A stretch of 60,992 nucleotides of DNA from Solirubrobacterales bacterium (GTDB taxonomy: Bacteria; Actinomycetota; Thermoleophilia; Solirubrobacterales; 70-9): positions 1 to 60,992 of the forward strand of contig JANWHW010000009.1 in NCBI GenBank assembly GCA_025450195.1, read 5' to 3'. The stretch's first letter is position 1. Each line of letters begins with the position of its first letter. The notes below the pieces were generated by a model. The model saw only the letters and a list, made by a program, of their open reading frames with translations. It searched no databases and had not been told where the DNA came from. Of this stretch, positions 25,627 through 34,069 are shown piece after piece. Both the position numbers and the translations under genes were made by a program.

Positions 25627-26602
25627 CTTTGAGCGCCAACTTGACCGTGTATCGCAACATTGGGTTCGTGGGCCATCTCCAGGCGGCGGCGAGCAGCGCG
25701 GCGGCCCGGCGGCCGCGGCCCTTCGCCCAGCGGTAGCGCCAGAGCTGGTAGTCGGAGTGGCAGTGGCGCCGCTCGCCGGTCTCGACCAGCGGGTAGCGCT
25801 CGCCGGGGTCAAGCGTCGCCGCGAGACGATAGAGGGCACCGAACGACATGCCGTTGAACTCGTAGGGGGAGATCGTCCGCAGGGGCACGTGGCGGAGGTG
25901 CTGGTCGATCAGCTCGCGCTCGGGGGCGACTATGTGCTCCTCGTCGCCCGGCAGGCTGGGCGGGGTGACCGAGGGGTGCAGGTGCCAGATGCAGGCGCAG
26001 GAGAGTTCCGTCGCCACGTTGAACGGGCCCGGCGCCAACCCGGCGTTGTAGAAGCGGTAGCTGTGCTCGGTGTGCCCCCAGCGCCGGTACTCGGCGAAGC
26101 GCGGATGCCAGCCGCCCACCTCCCGCAACCCCTCGGCGGTGAAGAAGTTGAACCTGGCGCTGCCAACGAAGGAGTGGGCGACGCGCCGGCCCGCGATCCG
26201 CGTTTCCCCCGCCGGCTCGCCGATCCTCCGCTCCGAGAAGAGGGAGAAGTGGTGGATGTCGCTGGCCTGTGCCAGCTCCACATGCGCCGGGAAGACGGAG
26301 CCGTCGACCAGCTCGACGTCGTCCTCGACGAAGAAGTAGTAGTCGAAATCGGGGAAGCGCTCCAGCGCCCGGTTCTTCGATATCCCGACCCCCTCGCGCT
26401 CCCGCGAGCGCAGGAGCGGGACCTGCCACTCCTCGCAGAAGCGCTCCGTCTCCGCGTCGGGCCCGTCGAGCGCGACGAGCAGGGCGAAGCGCCGGTCCTG
26501 AGCGCAGAACGCCGCGAAGTGCGGCAAGTAGCGCCGCAGGTAGCCGGGTCGCTCGCAGGTCGTGATGCAGACCAGGGCGCGGTACTCGGTCGCTCGTCTC
26601 AT
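25619..26602 (-). CDS. GT-A type glycosyltransferase
   Basis: 327 aa. CITTCERPGYLRRYLPHF at the N-terminus, LVALDGPDAET, GVGISKNRALERFPDFDYY and FFVEDDVEL (DXD-like acidic motif), then a long C-terminal part with WGHTEHSYRFYNAGLAPG, a W-G-x-E-D-like acceptor-site segment. Related to GT2-like enzymes but I cannot fix the family. ATG 26602 overlaps the GT14 stop (ATGA) and its own stop overlaps the next start, so translation is coupled. Confidence 0.72.
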   Translation of the reverse strand: MRRATEYRALVCITTCERPGYLRRYLPHFAAFCAQDRRFALLVALDGPDAETERFCEEWQVPLLRSREREGVGISKNRALERFPDFDYYFFVEDDVELVDGSVFPAHVELAQASDIHHFSLFSERRIGEPAGETRIAGRRVAHSFVGSARFNFFTAEGLREVGGWHPRFAEYRRWGHTEHSYRFYNAGLAPGPFNVATELSCACIWHLHPSVTPPSLPGDEEHIVAPERELIDQHLRHVPLRTISPYEFNGMSFGALYRLAATLDPGERYPLVETGERRHCHSDYQLWRYRWAKGRGRRAAALLAAAWRWPTNPMLRYTVKLALKGE

Positions 26603-27510
26603 GCCATCACTCGCTGGGTCAGCTGCGCGAGCACGGCGTCGTCGACCGCCGGGTCGAACTTGCGGGCGAAGAGCGCCTTGCTCTCCAGCATCGCCGGGAG
26701 ATCCCCTACCCCGAGCACCCGCGGGTGGCTCTCGCCGCTGGGCCAGCGCATGAAGCGCAGAGTGTCGTCGACGAGCTCGTCGCGGTCAGCGAACTCGGTG
26801 CCCGCCAGGATGCTCTGGAAGAAGATCTCGTCGGGCGCGAGCGTATGCGCATGGTAGCGGCGGTAGTCGGGGTGCCAGTCGAGGAAGGCGAGGACGTACT
26901 CAGCGGCGGGCCGGCTCAGGTTCCACCACTGCGAGCCGCCGAAAGCGCGTGCGTAGGGCGGGCAGCGGCGGGCCGGCTTCGGCAGGCTGCGCAGCCTCAG
27001 CATCCAGTTGAGGATCCGCCCCCTGCGGCTGAGGAAGCTCGTGTCCTCCCCGCGGGGGACGCAGGTCTCCCGCCGGCCCCGCACTGTGTAGGTGTAGAAG
27101 TCGGTGCGATCGCGGCCGCCGAAGCGCCAGCGCGGATCGGGCAGGGGGAAGTGCTCCAGGTAGCTGCGCGATCCCGCCTCCTCGGCGAAGGCGAGGATCT
27201 CCTCCGCCGGGCGCAAGGGGAAGTCGCGGCCGCTGATCAGGACGAAGTAACCACACCCGTCCGCGACGCCGCGCGCGAGGCCCTCGAGCGCGGCGTCGAC
27301 GAGCTGTGGGCTGCCCCAGGCGGTCGCGTGGCGCGGCAGCAGCGCGACGTCGCCGCTGCCAGCGGCTTCCAGCGCCCTTGTGAACGGGTCGAGCGAGACA
27401 CGCCGGTCGACGTGCAGGTAGGCGCGGGCAGCGGGATGCCGCAGGGCGGCGAGCAGCCGCGCCAGCTGGTCCGGCCGGTCGTGGGCGAGGACGACGAACG
27501 CCAGCTTCAT
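26599..27510 (-). CDS. GT14-type beta-1,6-N-acetylglucosaminyltransferase-like protein
   Basis: 303 aa of the core-2/I-branching family. VVLAHDRPDQLARLLAAL, FVLISGRDFPLRP, the AFGGSQWWNLSR segment and TLAPDEIFFQSIL (the Glu of PDE is the expected catalytic base) are all present. GT14 enzymes do not need a metal. It may set branch points. A paralog of exactly the same length lies at 40282 with most residues identical and no gap. Third from last gene in the operon from 30837. Confidence 0.85.
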   Translation of the reverse strand: MKLAFVVLAHDRPDQLARLLAALRHPAARAYLHVDRRVSLDPFTRALEAAGSGDVALLPRHATAWGSPQLVDAALEGLARGVADGCGYFVLISGRDFPLRPAEEILAFAEEAGSRSYLEHFPLPDPRWRFGGRDRTDFYTYTVRGRRETCVPRGEDTSFLSRRGRILNWMLRLRSLPKPARRCPPYARAFGGSQWWNLSRPAAEYVLAFLDWHPDYRRYHAHTLAPDEIFFQSILAGTEFADRDELVDDTLRFMRWPSGESHPRVLGVGDLPAMLESKALFARKFDPAVDDAVLAQLTQRVMA

Positions 27511-27528
27511 CGAGCGACTGCCCTCACT

Positions 27529-28227
27529 TCATCTGAGATACTCATCGATAAGAGCGGGCGTCAAGGACTGGGTGAACAGCGCCTCCTTCGTCCGAATCTC
27601 GTCACGACTCCATGTCCACCACTCCGAGGCCAATAGGCGCTCGATGGTTTCCTCATCAAAGCGATAGCGAACAGGTGTCGCTGGGGTCCCCACTGCGATG
27701 GCGTAGGGGGGCACGTCGCGAGAAACAACTGAGCCGGCGCCGATCACCGCTCCAGTCCCAACGCTTACTCCCGACAAGATGTGTGAGCCGGCTCCGATCC
27801 AGACGTCGTGCCCGATGTGAATCGGCCCGGCGCTGATGATCTCCTCCTCTACCGGACGCCCGAGAACGTTGCGGCCGATGTAATGGGTGGATATCCGTGT
27901 CGGATCGTGACCGAACCCATGCAGGCTCACATCACGAGCGATCGAGCAGTAGCTGCCGATCTCGATTGGGTTCAGCCGCGCCTCGACATAGATGCCAGGG
28001 CCCCATAGCGAGGAACCCTTCCCTATCGTGACCGGGCCGGTGATCGTCACCCGGTGCAGCCGAGCGTAGTCATCCACACACACGGGACCGTGAATGGTCG
28101 ATCCCCTGACGTGAGCAAGCCGCGATACCTTGGCCGCCACGTCCACGCGGTTCGGGCCCTGTGCCGATCTCCGGGCGAAGTCGAGAACTCGCAGCTTGGC
28201 CTTCTTCATCAAGGAAGACGAGGTCAT
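27529..28227 (-). CDS. Left-handed beta-helix O-acetyltransferase (CatB/XAT type)
   Basis: 232 aa hexapeptide-repeat transferase. Imperfect hexads run from about residue 35 (VTITGPVTIGKGSSLWGPG) to 185; SYCSIARDVSLHGFGHDP contains the catalytic His region of the XAT class, and IHIGHDVWIGAGSHIL and GAVIGAGSVVSRDVPPYAIAVGTPA complete the fold. Uses acetyl-CoA to O-acetylate a sugar. ATG 28227 overlaps the stop of the GT4 gene as ATGA. A tail of about 40 residues is helical. Confidence 0.85.
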   Translation of the reverse strand: MTSSSLMKKAKLRVLDFARRSAQGPNRVDVAAKVSRLAHVRGSTIHGPVCVDDYARLHRVTITGPVTIGKGSSLWGPGIYVEARLNPIEIGSYCSIARDVSLHGFGHDPTRISTHYIGRNVLGRPVEEEIISAGPIHIGHDVWIGAGSHILSGVSVGTGAVIGAGSVVSRDVPPYAIAVGTPATPVRYRFDEETIERLLASEWWTWSRDEIRTKEALFTQSLTPALIDEYLR

Positions 28228-29471
28228 CGGCGACCGCATTGTAGGGCGAGGAGCGTGTCCACGAACCTGTTGTAATTCGTCTTCGCGTCGAAGCGCTGCT
28301 GAAAAAAGGCGCGCACGGCCTCGGCCGCGAACCCCCCCGGCTCCAGCGCCTTTCGCAGGGCGACGGCGACCTCCGACGGCGTCGCCTGCGACGAGAGGAG
28401 CACGCCTGTTTTCTCGTCGACAATCTCCGACACACCGCCGACGCGGCGCGCGACGATGGGGATGCCGTAGCTCTGCGCCTCCATCATCGAGACAGGCAGC
28501 CCCTCGGACGAGCTGAGCGACAGGAGGACGTCGACGTGGTGGGCCTCATAGAAGTCGAGGATGTCGCTGTTGTCGACCTGTCCCCGCAGCTCCCATTGCA
28601 CCTTGGACTCTCCGCCACCCAGAAGGCGCGATGCCTCGCCCGTGACGCGCTCCCGTTCGGGCCCATCTCCGAAATGGATCCAACGAACGGGGCGGTCCAG
28701 CCTCGCCAACGCCTCGGGGACTAGGTGAACGCACTTCTGAGACTCAAGCCTCGCGCAGGTGACGACGAGTGGGATGGCGTCCGCACTCGCCGCCGGGCAT
28801 GCGTGCCCCGGGTCCCTCACGCCCAGGCGCTGGACGCTGACCTTCTCCCTCTGCTCGGGGATGCGTTGGCGGAGATATTCCCCACCCGACTCCGAGACGG
28901 CAAAGATCGCGTCCAGCGCCTGCGCCTTCACCTCGCGAAACGGAACCGTGCCCGTGCTCCAGCACTCGTCGTAGAGGTCGAAACGATGAGTGCGTGAAAC
29001 CGCCGTCCGGATAGACCCGGACCTTCGCAGCAGCGCCAGCGCGAGCGTACTGTTCTCAAACCAGTAGTCGTAGAAGATGGCATCGGCCAGGCCACACTTG
29101 CGAACGAAGCGGCTGAGCATGCGGTACTTGAGGGCGTTCCTAGCCAGGTTGTCGAGGTAGAACCGGGGCGCCCGCAAGTACGAGCCCGGGCTGTCCCCTG
29201 ATCGCACGGCTGACACGAGCACCGAGGTGGCCGCGGGCGAAGCCAGCGCACGAAGCCTCGCCCGACGCGACGGATTCCCAAGCCAGTCCATCTCCACGAG
29301 CTCCACACCAGGCGGCAGTGGCCGCACCCAATCCTCCCGGTGCGACGGCAGCACGTACACCCGCCGAAAGCGCTCCGCCAGCACCTCGATCTCCGTCTCG
29401 AGAAATGTCTCGGATGCTTTGCCGAATGGATACGCGCTGGTGAGGAGAACCAAATCCGATCCCGCGCTCAC
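28224..29471 (-). CDS. Glycosyltransferase family 4
   Basis: 415 aa. LVLLTSAYPFGKASETFLETEI resembles WcaL/colanic-acid type GT4 enzymes; donor half with VVTCARLESQKCVHLVPEAL, IHFGDGPERERV, and SSEGLPVSMMEAQSYGIPIV containing the EX7E-like motif. GTG 29471 overlaps the preceding stop as GTGA; the frame continues upstream but only as a shadow of the methyltransferase gene. Confidence 0.88.
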   Translation of the reverse strand: MSAGSDLVLLTSAYPFGKASETFLETEIEVLAERFRRVYVLPSHREDWVRPLPPGVELVEMDWLGNPSRRARLRALASPAATSVLVSAVRSGDSPGSYLRAPRFYLDNLARNALKYRMLSRFVRKCGLADAIFYDYWFENSTLALALLRRSGSIRTAVSRTHRFDLYDECWSTGTVPFREVKAQALDAIFAVSESGGEYLRQRIPEQREKVSVQRLGVRDPGHACPAASADAIPLVVTCARLESQKCVHLVPEALARLDRPVRWIHFGDGPERERVTGEASRLLGGGESKVQWELRGQVDNSDILDFYEAHHVDVLLSLSSSEGLPVSMMEAQSYGIPIVARRVGGVSEIVDEKTGVLLSSQATPSEVAVALRKALEPGGFAAEAVRAFFQQRFDAKTNYNRFVDTLLALQCGRR

Positions 29472-30175
29472 TTCACCAGTCTCCGCAGCCGCTCGGCAAC
29501 TCGCGCGACCGGCGACACTCGCGGGTGGGGAAGCTCCGTGAACGTGCCGGGGCCGGCAAAAAGAGGGCGCAGCACGGCGACGACGTAGTCGCCCTCGCGC
29601 ATCCAGATCGAGTACGTCGCGAGATGATCGATGTACAGACCGTTGGGGTAAGTGCTGGACGAGAGCACGTCGACGTGGACAGTTTGATCGATGATCTGGA
29701 GTCGCTCCGGGTGGTACTTCCGATTCCACTCTTGGTAGTGCGGGCTGGGATAGTGAAGAAGCACCAAGCCGTCGGGCCTCACCCATGAGGCAACCTGCTC
29801 GAAGAGCGCGCGGTGGTTCTCCAGCGGGATGTGCTCAATCACGTCCGGCAGCACGACGACATCGAAGCTGCCCTTCAGGTCCGTCTCAAGCACGTCCGCG
29901 GCCATCAGGCGCACGTTGTCGAAACCGCTCAGCCGTTCTTTCGCCGACTCGATGCTCACCGGGCTCAGGTCGATCGCGGTGATAGATCCCCCGGAACCGA
30001 GCGCCCCCGCCAGCAGGCCGGTCAGCGTTCCAACGCCGCAGCCGAGCTCCAGCACCGAGTGATCGGGGCGCATCCCGAACTTCAGCGACCACTCGAGTAT
30101 CGCGCGGTGGCGCTCGTTGACGCCGACAGCCACTTGTCGCTCCGCGTACTCGTCGTAGTAGCCCTTGACGTCCAT
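29468..30175 (-). CDS. Class I SAM-dependent methyltransferase
   Basis: 235 aa. [20 protein letters not shown] start, motif I SVLELGCGVGTLTGLLAG, motif II region SFDVVVLPDVIEHIP, post-motif WVRPDGLVLLHYPSP. Typical small-molecule or sugar methyltransferase. ATG 30175 overlaps the upstream stop by one base (TGATG), the downstream end by GTGA. Second gene of the operon from 30837. Confidence 0.85.
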   Translation of the reverse strand: MDVKGYYDEYAERQVAVGVNERHRAILEWSLKFGMRPDHSVLELGCGVGTLTGLLAGALGSGGSITAIDLSPVSIESAKERLSGFDNVRLMAADVLETDLKGSFDVVVLPDVIEHIPLENHRALFEQVASWVRPDGLVLLHYPSPHYQEWNRKYHPERLQIIDQTVHVDVLSSSTYPNGLYIDHLATYSIWMREGDYVVAVLRPLFAGPGTFTELPHPRVSPVARVAERLRRLVK

Positions 30176-30837
30176 CAGACGCGCTCTGCCACGACGACAA
30201 ACACGGCCGCGTCATCGGCCGTCGACACGAAGACTGACGCCAGTCTGTCAGTGAGCTTGACGAGCCACTGGGTTACGAGCCTCCAGGCCGGCCGCAGGAA
30301 ACCCGGAACCGGCTGCGCGAAGTATTGGGCGATCATCGTCAGCGCCGCGGCGGGAGGCGAGACGACCGGGATGATCTCGTGGACGCGAAAGCCACAACGC
30401 TCCACCTGCAGGCGCAATCCAGGCCCGGTCCAACGCCAGAAATCGCCCGGCGAGGGGTGATACCAATAAATCCCATGTGTAGAGAGCACCAGCCTTCCCC
30501 CCGGAGCCAACACTCGGTGAGCTTCGGCGAGGTACGCATCCGGATCGGGCACATGCTCGAGGACCTGAGTCGATAGGACCGCATCGAAGCTGGCGTCATC
30601 GACGTCCACTTTGGTGCCATCGATCTCGAGATCGGCTCCCTGTCCGGGTAGGTCAGCAGTTACATAACGATCAAAGCTTCCAAACAGTGAACGGTATGGA
30701 GTATCCCCTGCGCCGTAATCCAGCAGTGCGGTCCCGGACATACCCGCCGCGACGGCGGTCATAGCGCGACCGAGCTCCTTCAGAATGACCCGAGCGCGGC
30801 TTGTTCGGGGTGGATCAAGCCGATTGCTGGAAGTCAT
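30175..30837 (-). CDS. Class I SAM-dependent methyltransferase
   Basis: 220 aa from ATG 30837; a TTG at 30894 would add 19 residues. Motif [19 protein letters not shown], cofactor Asp in [28 protein letters not shown] and [17 protein letters not shown] hydrophobic C-terminal segment ([12 protein letters not shown]) is present. First gene of a seven-gene run (methyltransferase, methyltransferase, GT4, acetyltransferase, GT14, GT-A, GT2) joined mostly by stop-start overlaps. Confidence 0.82.
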   Translation of the reverse strand: MTSSNRLDPPRTSRARVILKELGRAMTAVAAGMSGTALLDYGAGDTPYRSLFGSFDRYVTADLPGQGADLEIDGTKVDVDDASFDAVLSTQVLEHVPDPDAYLAEAHRVLAPGGRLVLSTHGIYWYHPSPGDFWRWTGPGLRLQVERCGFRVHEIIPVVSPPAAALTMIAQYFAQPVPGFLRPAWRLVTQWLVKLTDRLASVFVSTADDAAVFVVVAERV

Positions 30838-31123
30838 GGGTAGTGGTCGATCGAACAGCGCGAGGCGGGCGGATGGCTCAGCATACGGGATCAATGCCCG
30901 CTCGGGCGAGGGAAAGACCAGACCGCACCGAGGCCGCCAGAACCAGGCGCTGGTCCCGAGGTCTGGGCCAACGGCGTCGCCAGCCGCCGCTCAAGCCGGC
31001 CACTGCACTGTCAACCAGGGCCTTGCGCAGGAATGCGGAGAGGCGCAGCCGGCGGCTTGATTACCAGGGATTTACGGACGCGTCTACTAGACTTGTCGGG
31101 CAGGGTGCAGAAACCGCAAGTGC
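30838..31123. other. Divergent intergenic region without gene
   Basis: 286 bp between the minus-strand methyltransferase operon and the plus-strand sulfotransferase. It must hold two divergent promoters; TTGACA occurs on the minus strand at 31007-31012 but lacks a good -10. No convincing protein, repeat or RNA is seen. Confidence 0.4.
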
Positions 31124-32224
31124 GTGGAAAACGAGATGGACATGGCAATTCCAAGCGGAACCGCCGAGGCGGGCGACGACGCCATCGACTTCCTGGTGAT
31201 CGGAGCGATGAAGGCGGGGACCACCTCGCTCTTCGAGTACCTCCGAGGACACCCCGAGATAGACCTGCCGCCCGACAAGGAGGTGCCCTACTTCAACGAT
31301 GACCGGTTCTACGGGAAGCTGGCATGGGACGAGTACCTGGGGCTGGCCTTCCCGACGCCCAAACGCGGCCGGCTCTCGGGAACGGTCACACCGCTGTACA
31401 TGTCGCCCATCGCCTGTATTTCGGAGGCCGACGCCGACGGAAAGGGATCCGCGAGCGCGGGCTACGACAACTACGCGCTGCCGCGCAGGATCCACGAGCA
31501 ACTGCCGTCGGCGCGCCTGATCGCGATCCTTCGCGACCCGGTGGAGCGCGCCTACTCGCACTACGTCGAAGAGACCCGGCGCAGCGGCGAGAGCCGCCCC
31601 TTCGCCACCGCCGTGGACGATCTCCTCCAACCCGACACCCTCGCTCGCTCCCGCTCCCACTTGATGCCCGCCGGCGGCTACGTCGTGCTCGGCGAGTACG
31701 GGCGCCTTCTCGAGGGCTATTACGACCTCTTCCCGCGCGAGCGGATCCTCGTGCTGTTCACCCGCGACCTGGCTCGCGAGCCGCTGGACGTGCTGCGACG
31801 CATCTACGACTTCCTCGGGGTCGCGCCTGACGTCGAGCCTCCCAACCTCGGCAAGCGCTACAACGTAGGCGCCCCCAAATTCAAGGTCCGTCCGCGCCTG
31901 CCGGCGACGGTAGTGGAGAAGGCCTCCGCCAACCCCGTGGCGCGCGCCGTGTGGCACTCGCTGTCCACCGACCGGAAGAGCGCCATACTCGGCGCGTACC
32001 GGCGCTTCAACTACCGCTTCAGGGACTGGAACCGGCGCATCGACACGTCCGCCGAATCGCCATCCGCCGAGGTCTCCGCCGGGCTTGAGCGCCTACGCAG
32101 CCACTACGCCGAGGAACGGGAGCTGTTGGAGAAGCTGCTCGGCTACTCGCCGCCGTGGGAAACCGGCAACGGGGCCTCTCCGGTCTCCGGCGCGGCCGGC
32201 GATCCGGAGGCGGTGCGGAAGTAG
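31124..32224 (+). CDS. PAPS-dependent sulfotransferase
   Basis: 366 aa, heparan-sulfate-sulfotransferase-like. IDFLVIGAMKAGTTSLFEYL gives the phosphosulfate loop with the catalytic Lys region, EVPYFNDD the acceptor-side segment, and LIAILRDPVERAYSHY the 3'-phosphate site, all intact. Larger and only distantly similar to the sulfotransferase at 16068. GTG 31124 or ATG 31136 may be the start. Its last 82 bp overlap the convergent ABC transporter gene. Confidence 0.88.
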   Translation: MENEMDMAIPSGTAEAGDDAIDFLVIGAMKAGTTSLFEYLRGHPEIDLPPDKEVPYFNDDRFYGKLAWDEYLGLAFPTPKRGRLSGTVTPLYMSPIACISEADADGKGSASAGYDNYALPRRIHEQLPSARLIAILRDPVERAYSHYVEETRRSGESRPFATAVDDLLQPDTLARSRSHLMPAGGYVVLGEYGRLLEGYYDLFPRERILVLFTRDLAREPLDVLRRIYDFLGVAPDVEPPNLGKRYNVGAPKFKVRPRLPATVVEKASANPVARAVWHSLSTDRKSAILGAYRRFNYRFRDWNRRIDTSAESPSAEVSAGLERLRSHYAEERELLEKLLGYSPPWETGNGASPVSGAAGDPEAVRK

Positions 32225-34005
32225 CTGCTGTTGACGTGCAGTGCACTTGCCGTGTTGAAAGCCTCGAGACGGCCATCGACGATCACCATCACCCGGTCGC
32301 AGGCGTCGAGAGTCGACATGCGGTGGGCGACGATGAACATGGTCAGCTCGTGCTTGAGCCCATTCAGCGAATCCTGAATCAGGCGCTCGGTATTCGGGTC
32401 GAGCGCACTGGTCGGCTCGTCCAGCACGAGAACCTCGGGGTGAGCGGCAAGGGCGCGCGCAAGGCATATACGCTGCTGTTGACCGCCCGAAACCGCGTCG
32501 GCGCGAGGGCCGACGATGGTGTCGTAACCGGCTGACCAGCCCACAATGTCAGCGTGGATACCGGCAAGACGAGCCGCCCGCTCGATCGCCTGATCGTCCA
32601 GCGGGCGGAAGAAGCGGATGTTGTCGGCGACCGATGTGTGCAACAGACGCGGTTCCTGAGGCAGATATACAACGGTCCTGTGCCAATCCTCGCGGCTGAA
32701 CTGCTCGGCCGACACACCGTTGACGAGAAAGCGCCCTGACGTGGGGGGCCGCAGACCAAGCAGGATTTGGACCACCGTCGACTTGCCGGCACCGGTCGGA
32801 CCGACGACACCGATGGTTTCGCCGGCGGTAACCTCGAAGTCCACATCGAATAGGACGGGCCGGGCGGCCTCGTACGCGAACGAGACGTTCTCAAAGGCCA
32901 GCGTGCACACCTCCTCGAGCGGCTCGGCGCCCGTGCGTGGGGCATTTTCGTCATAGCGTCGCTGGGCATCCTGGATACGCTCAAGAGCCGGTAGCGACTG
33001 GCGCAGAGCCTGGTAGGCGCCCTGGGCCTGCTGGCCGTACCCGCCGGCTCGCACGAGCAGCAGGACGACGGCGCCGAGCGAAGCCACCTGCCCGACATCC
33101 AAAACATAGAGACCGGCGAGGGCGAGCACGACAAGTAGATAGATGACGCTCTGGTAGACGCCCGAGGCGAAGCGTGTGAGCAGTTGTGTGTGAAAGAACG
33201 GGACCGATACCGCGACGATCCGCTCGTCGATCCGCTCTCGCTGGGCGGCGCCCACGCCGAATACCTGTACCTCCTCGGCGAGGCGGACCGACTCGTTGAC
33301 GCCGGCTGCGTAGTCGACCCACGCCCGGGAGAGATCGTGGCCATAGCGGCTGCCCAGCTTGCTCAGTGGACGCAGTAGCGCAAACAGCGCGGTGGCGATC
33401 ACGAGCACCACCCCCGCCGCAAATATGTTCAGGGCGAACGCGGAGATCACCAGAACCAGGAAGGTCAGCAGCGAGACGACCAGCTGGGTGGCCTGGAGAA
33501 GGCCCGCGGTCGCCTGTCCGATCTGGTTGGTCGCAAACTCCTGCAGCTGCCCTTCGCGGTCGCGTGACTGCACCCCCCAGGAGGAGCGCGTGAACGAGGT
33601 GAACAGTTCGCTGCGCAGCTGCGCCTGCATGTCGGCCGCGATGCGCGCCGGAATGTAGGAAATCGCCATCTGCAGGGCGAAACGGAGGATGGCGAGGCTG
33701 AGCGCCACAGCCAGCAAAGCGCCGAGGCTTGCGTCCAGGCTCAGCGCTTCGATGTGCGCCTGTGAATTCCCGTCGACGAGGGAGGCCGCTACCTGCGCGA
33801 GGATGGCGAGGATGCCCGACTCCGTGAGCCCGGACAGCACCGAGCTGAGCCCCAGCGCCGCAACCCAGCGCCGCCTGCCGTTGAGCAGCGGCCTTAGCCG
33901 CGACCACATGGAGGAGGGTGACGATGCTTCCCCGGGCGCCGACGCAGCGGAGGAACTCGATCGAACGCGCTCTCCTGTCCCTTTTTCTGGCATGCCCATG
34001 CGCAT
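32143..34005 (-). CDS. ABC exporter, fused permease and ATPase (possible glycolipid flippase)
   Basis: 620 aa from ATG 34005. N-terminal six-helix type I exporter domain (about 30-330), then the ATPase: Walker A VGPTGAGKSTV, Q-loop YLPQEPRLL, signature VSGGQQQRICLARAL, Walker B VLVLDEPTSALD, H-loop VAHRMSTL. All catalytic motifs are intact. No Wzx-type flippase is in the window, so a PglK/MsbA-like role in flipping the lipid-linked glycan is a reasonable inference. The frame start at 34119 would overlap the upstream gene; ATG 33999 and 33993 are further options. Confidence 0.85.
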   Translation of the reverse strand: MRMGMPEKGTGERVRSSSSAASAPGEASSPSSMWSRLRPLLNGRRRWVAALGLSSVLSGLTESGILAILAQVAASLVDGNSQAHIEALSLDASLGALLAVALSLAILRFALQMAISYIPARIAADMQAQLRSELFTSFTRSSWGVQSRDREGQLQEFATNQIGQATAGLLQATQLVVSLLTFLVLVISAFALNIFAAGVVLVIATALFALLRPLSKLGSRYGHDLSRAWVDYAAGVNESVRLAEEVQVFGVGAAQRERIDERIVAVSVPFFHTQLLTRFASGVYQSVIYLLVVLALAGLYVLDVGQVASLGAVVLLLVRAGGYGQQAQGAYQALRQSLPALERIQDAQRRYDENAPRTGAEPLEEVCTLAFENVSFAYEAARPVLFDVDFEVTAGETIGVVGPTGAGKSTVVQILLGLRPPTSGRFLVNGVSAEQFSREDWHRTVVYLPQEPRLLHTSVADNIRFFRPLDDQAIERAARLAGIHADIVGWSAGYDTIVGPRADAVSGGQQQRICLARALAAHPEVLVLDEPTSALDPNTERLIQDSLNGLKHELTMFIVAHRMSTLDACDRVMVIVDGRLEAFNTASALHVNSSYFRTASGSPAAPETGEAPLPVSHGGE

Positions 34006-34069
34006 TCTACGCTGAGCAAACAGGCACGGGCGGAGCGCATCACGTGGGGTGCATGCACCCGTGCCGCGG

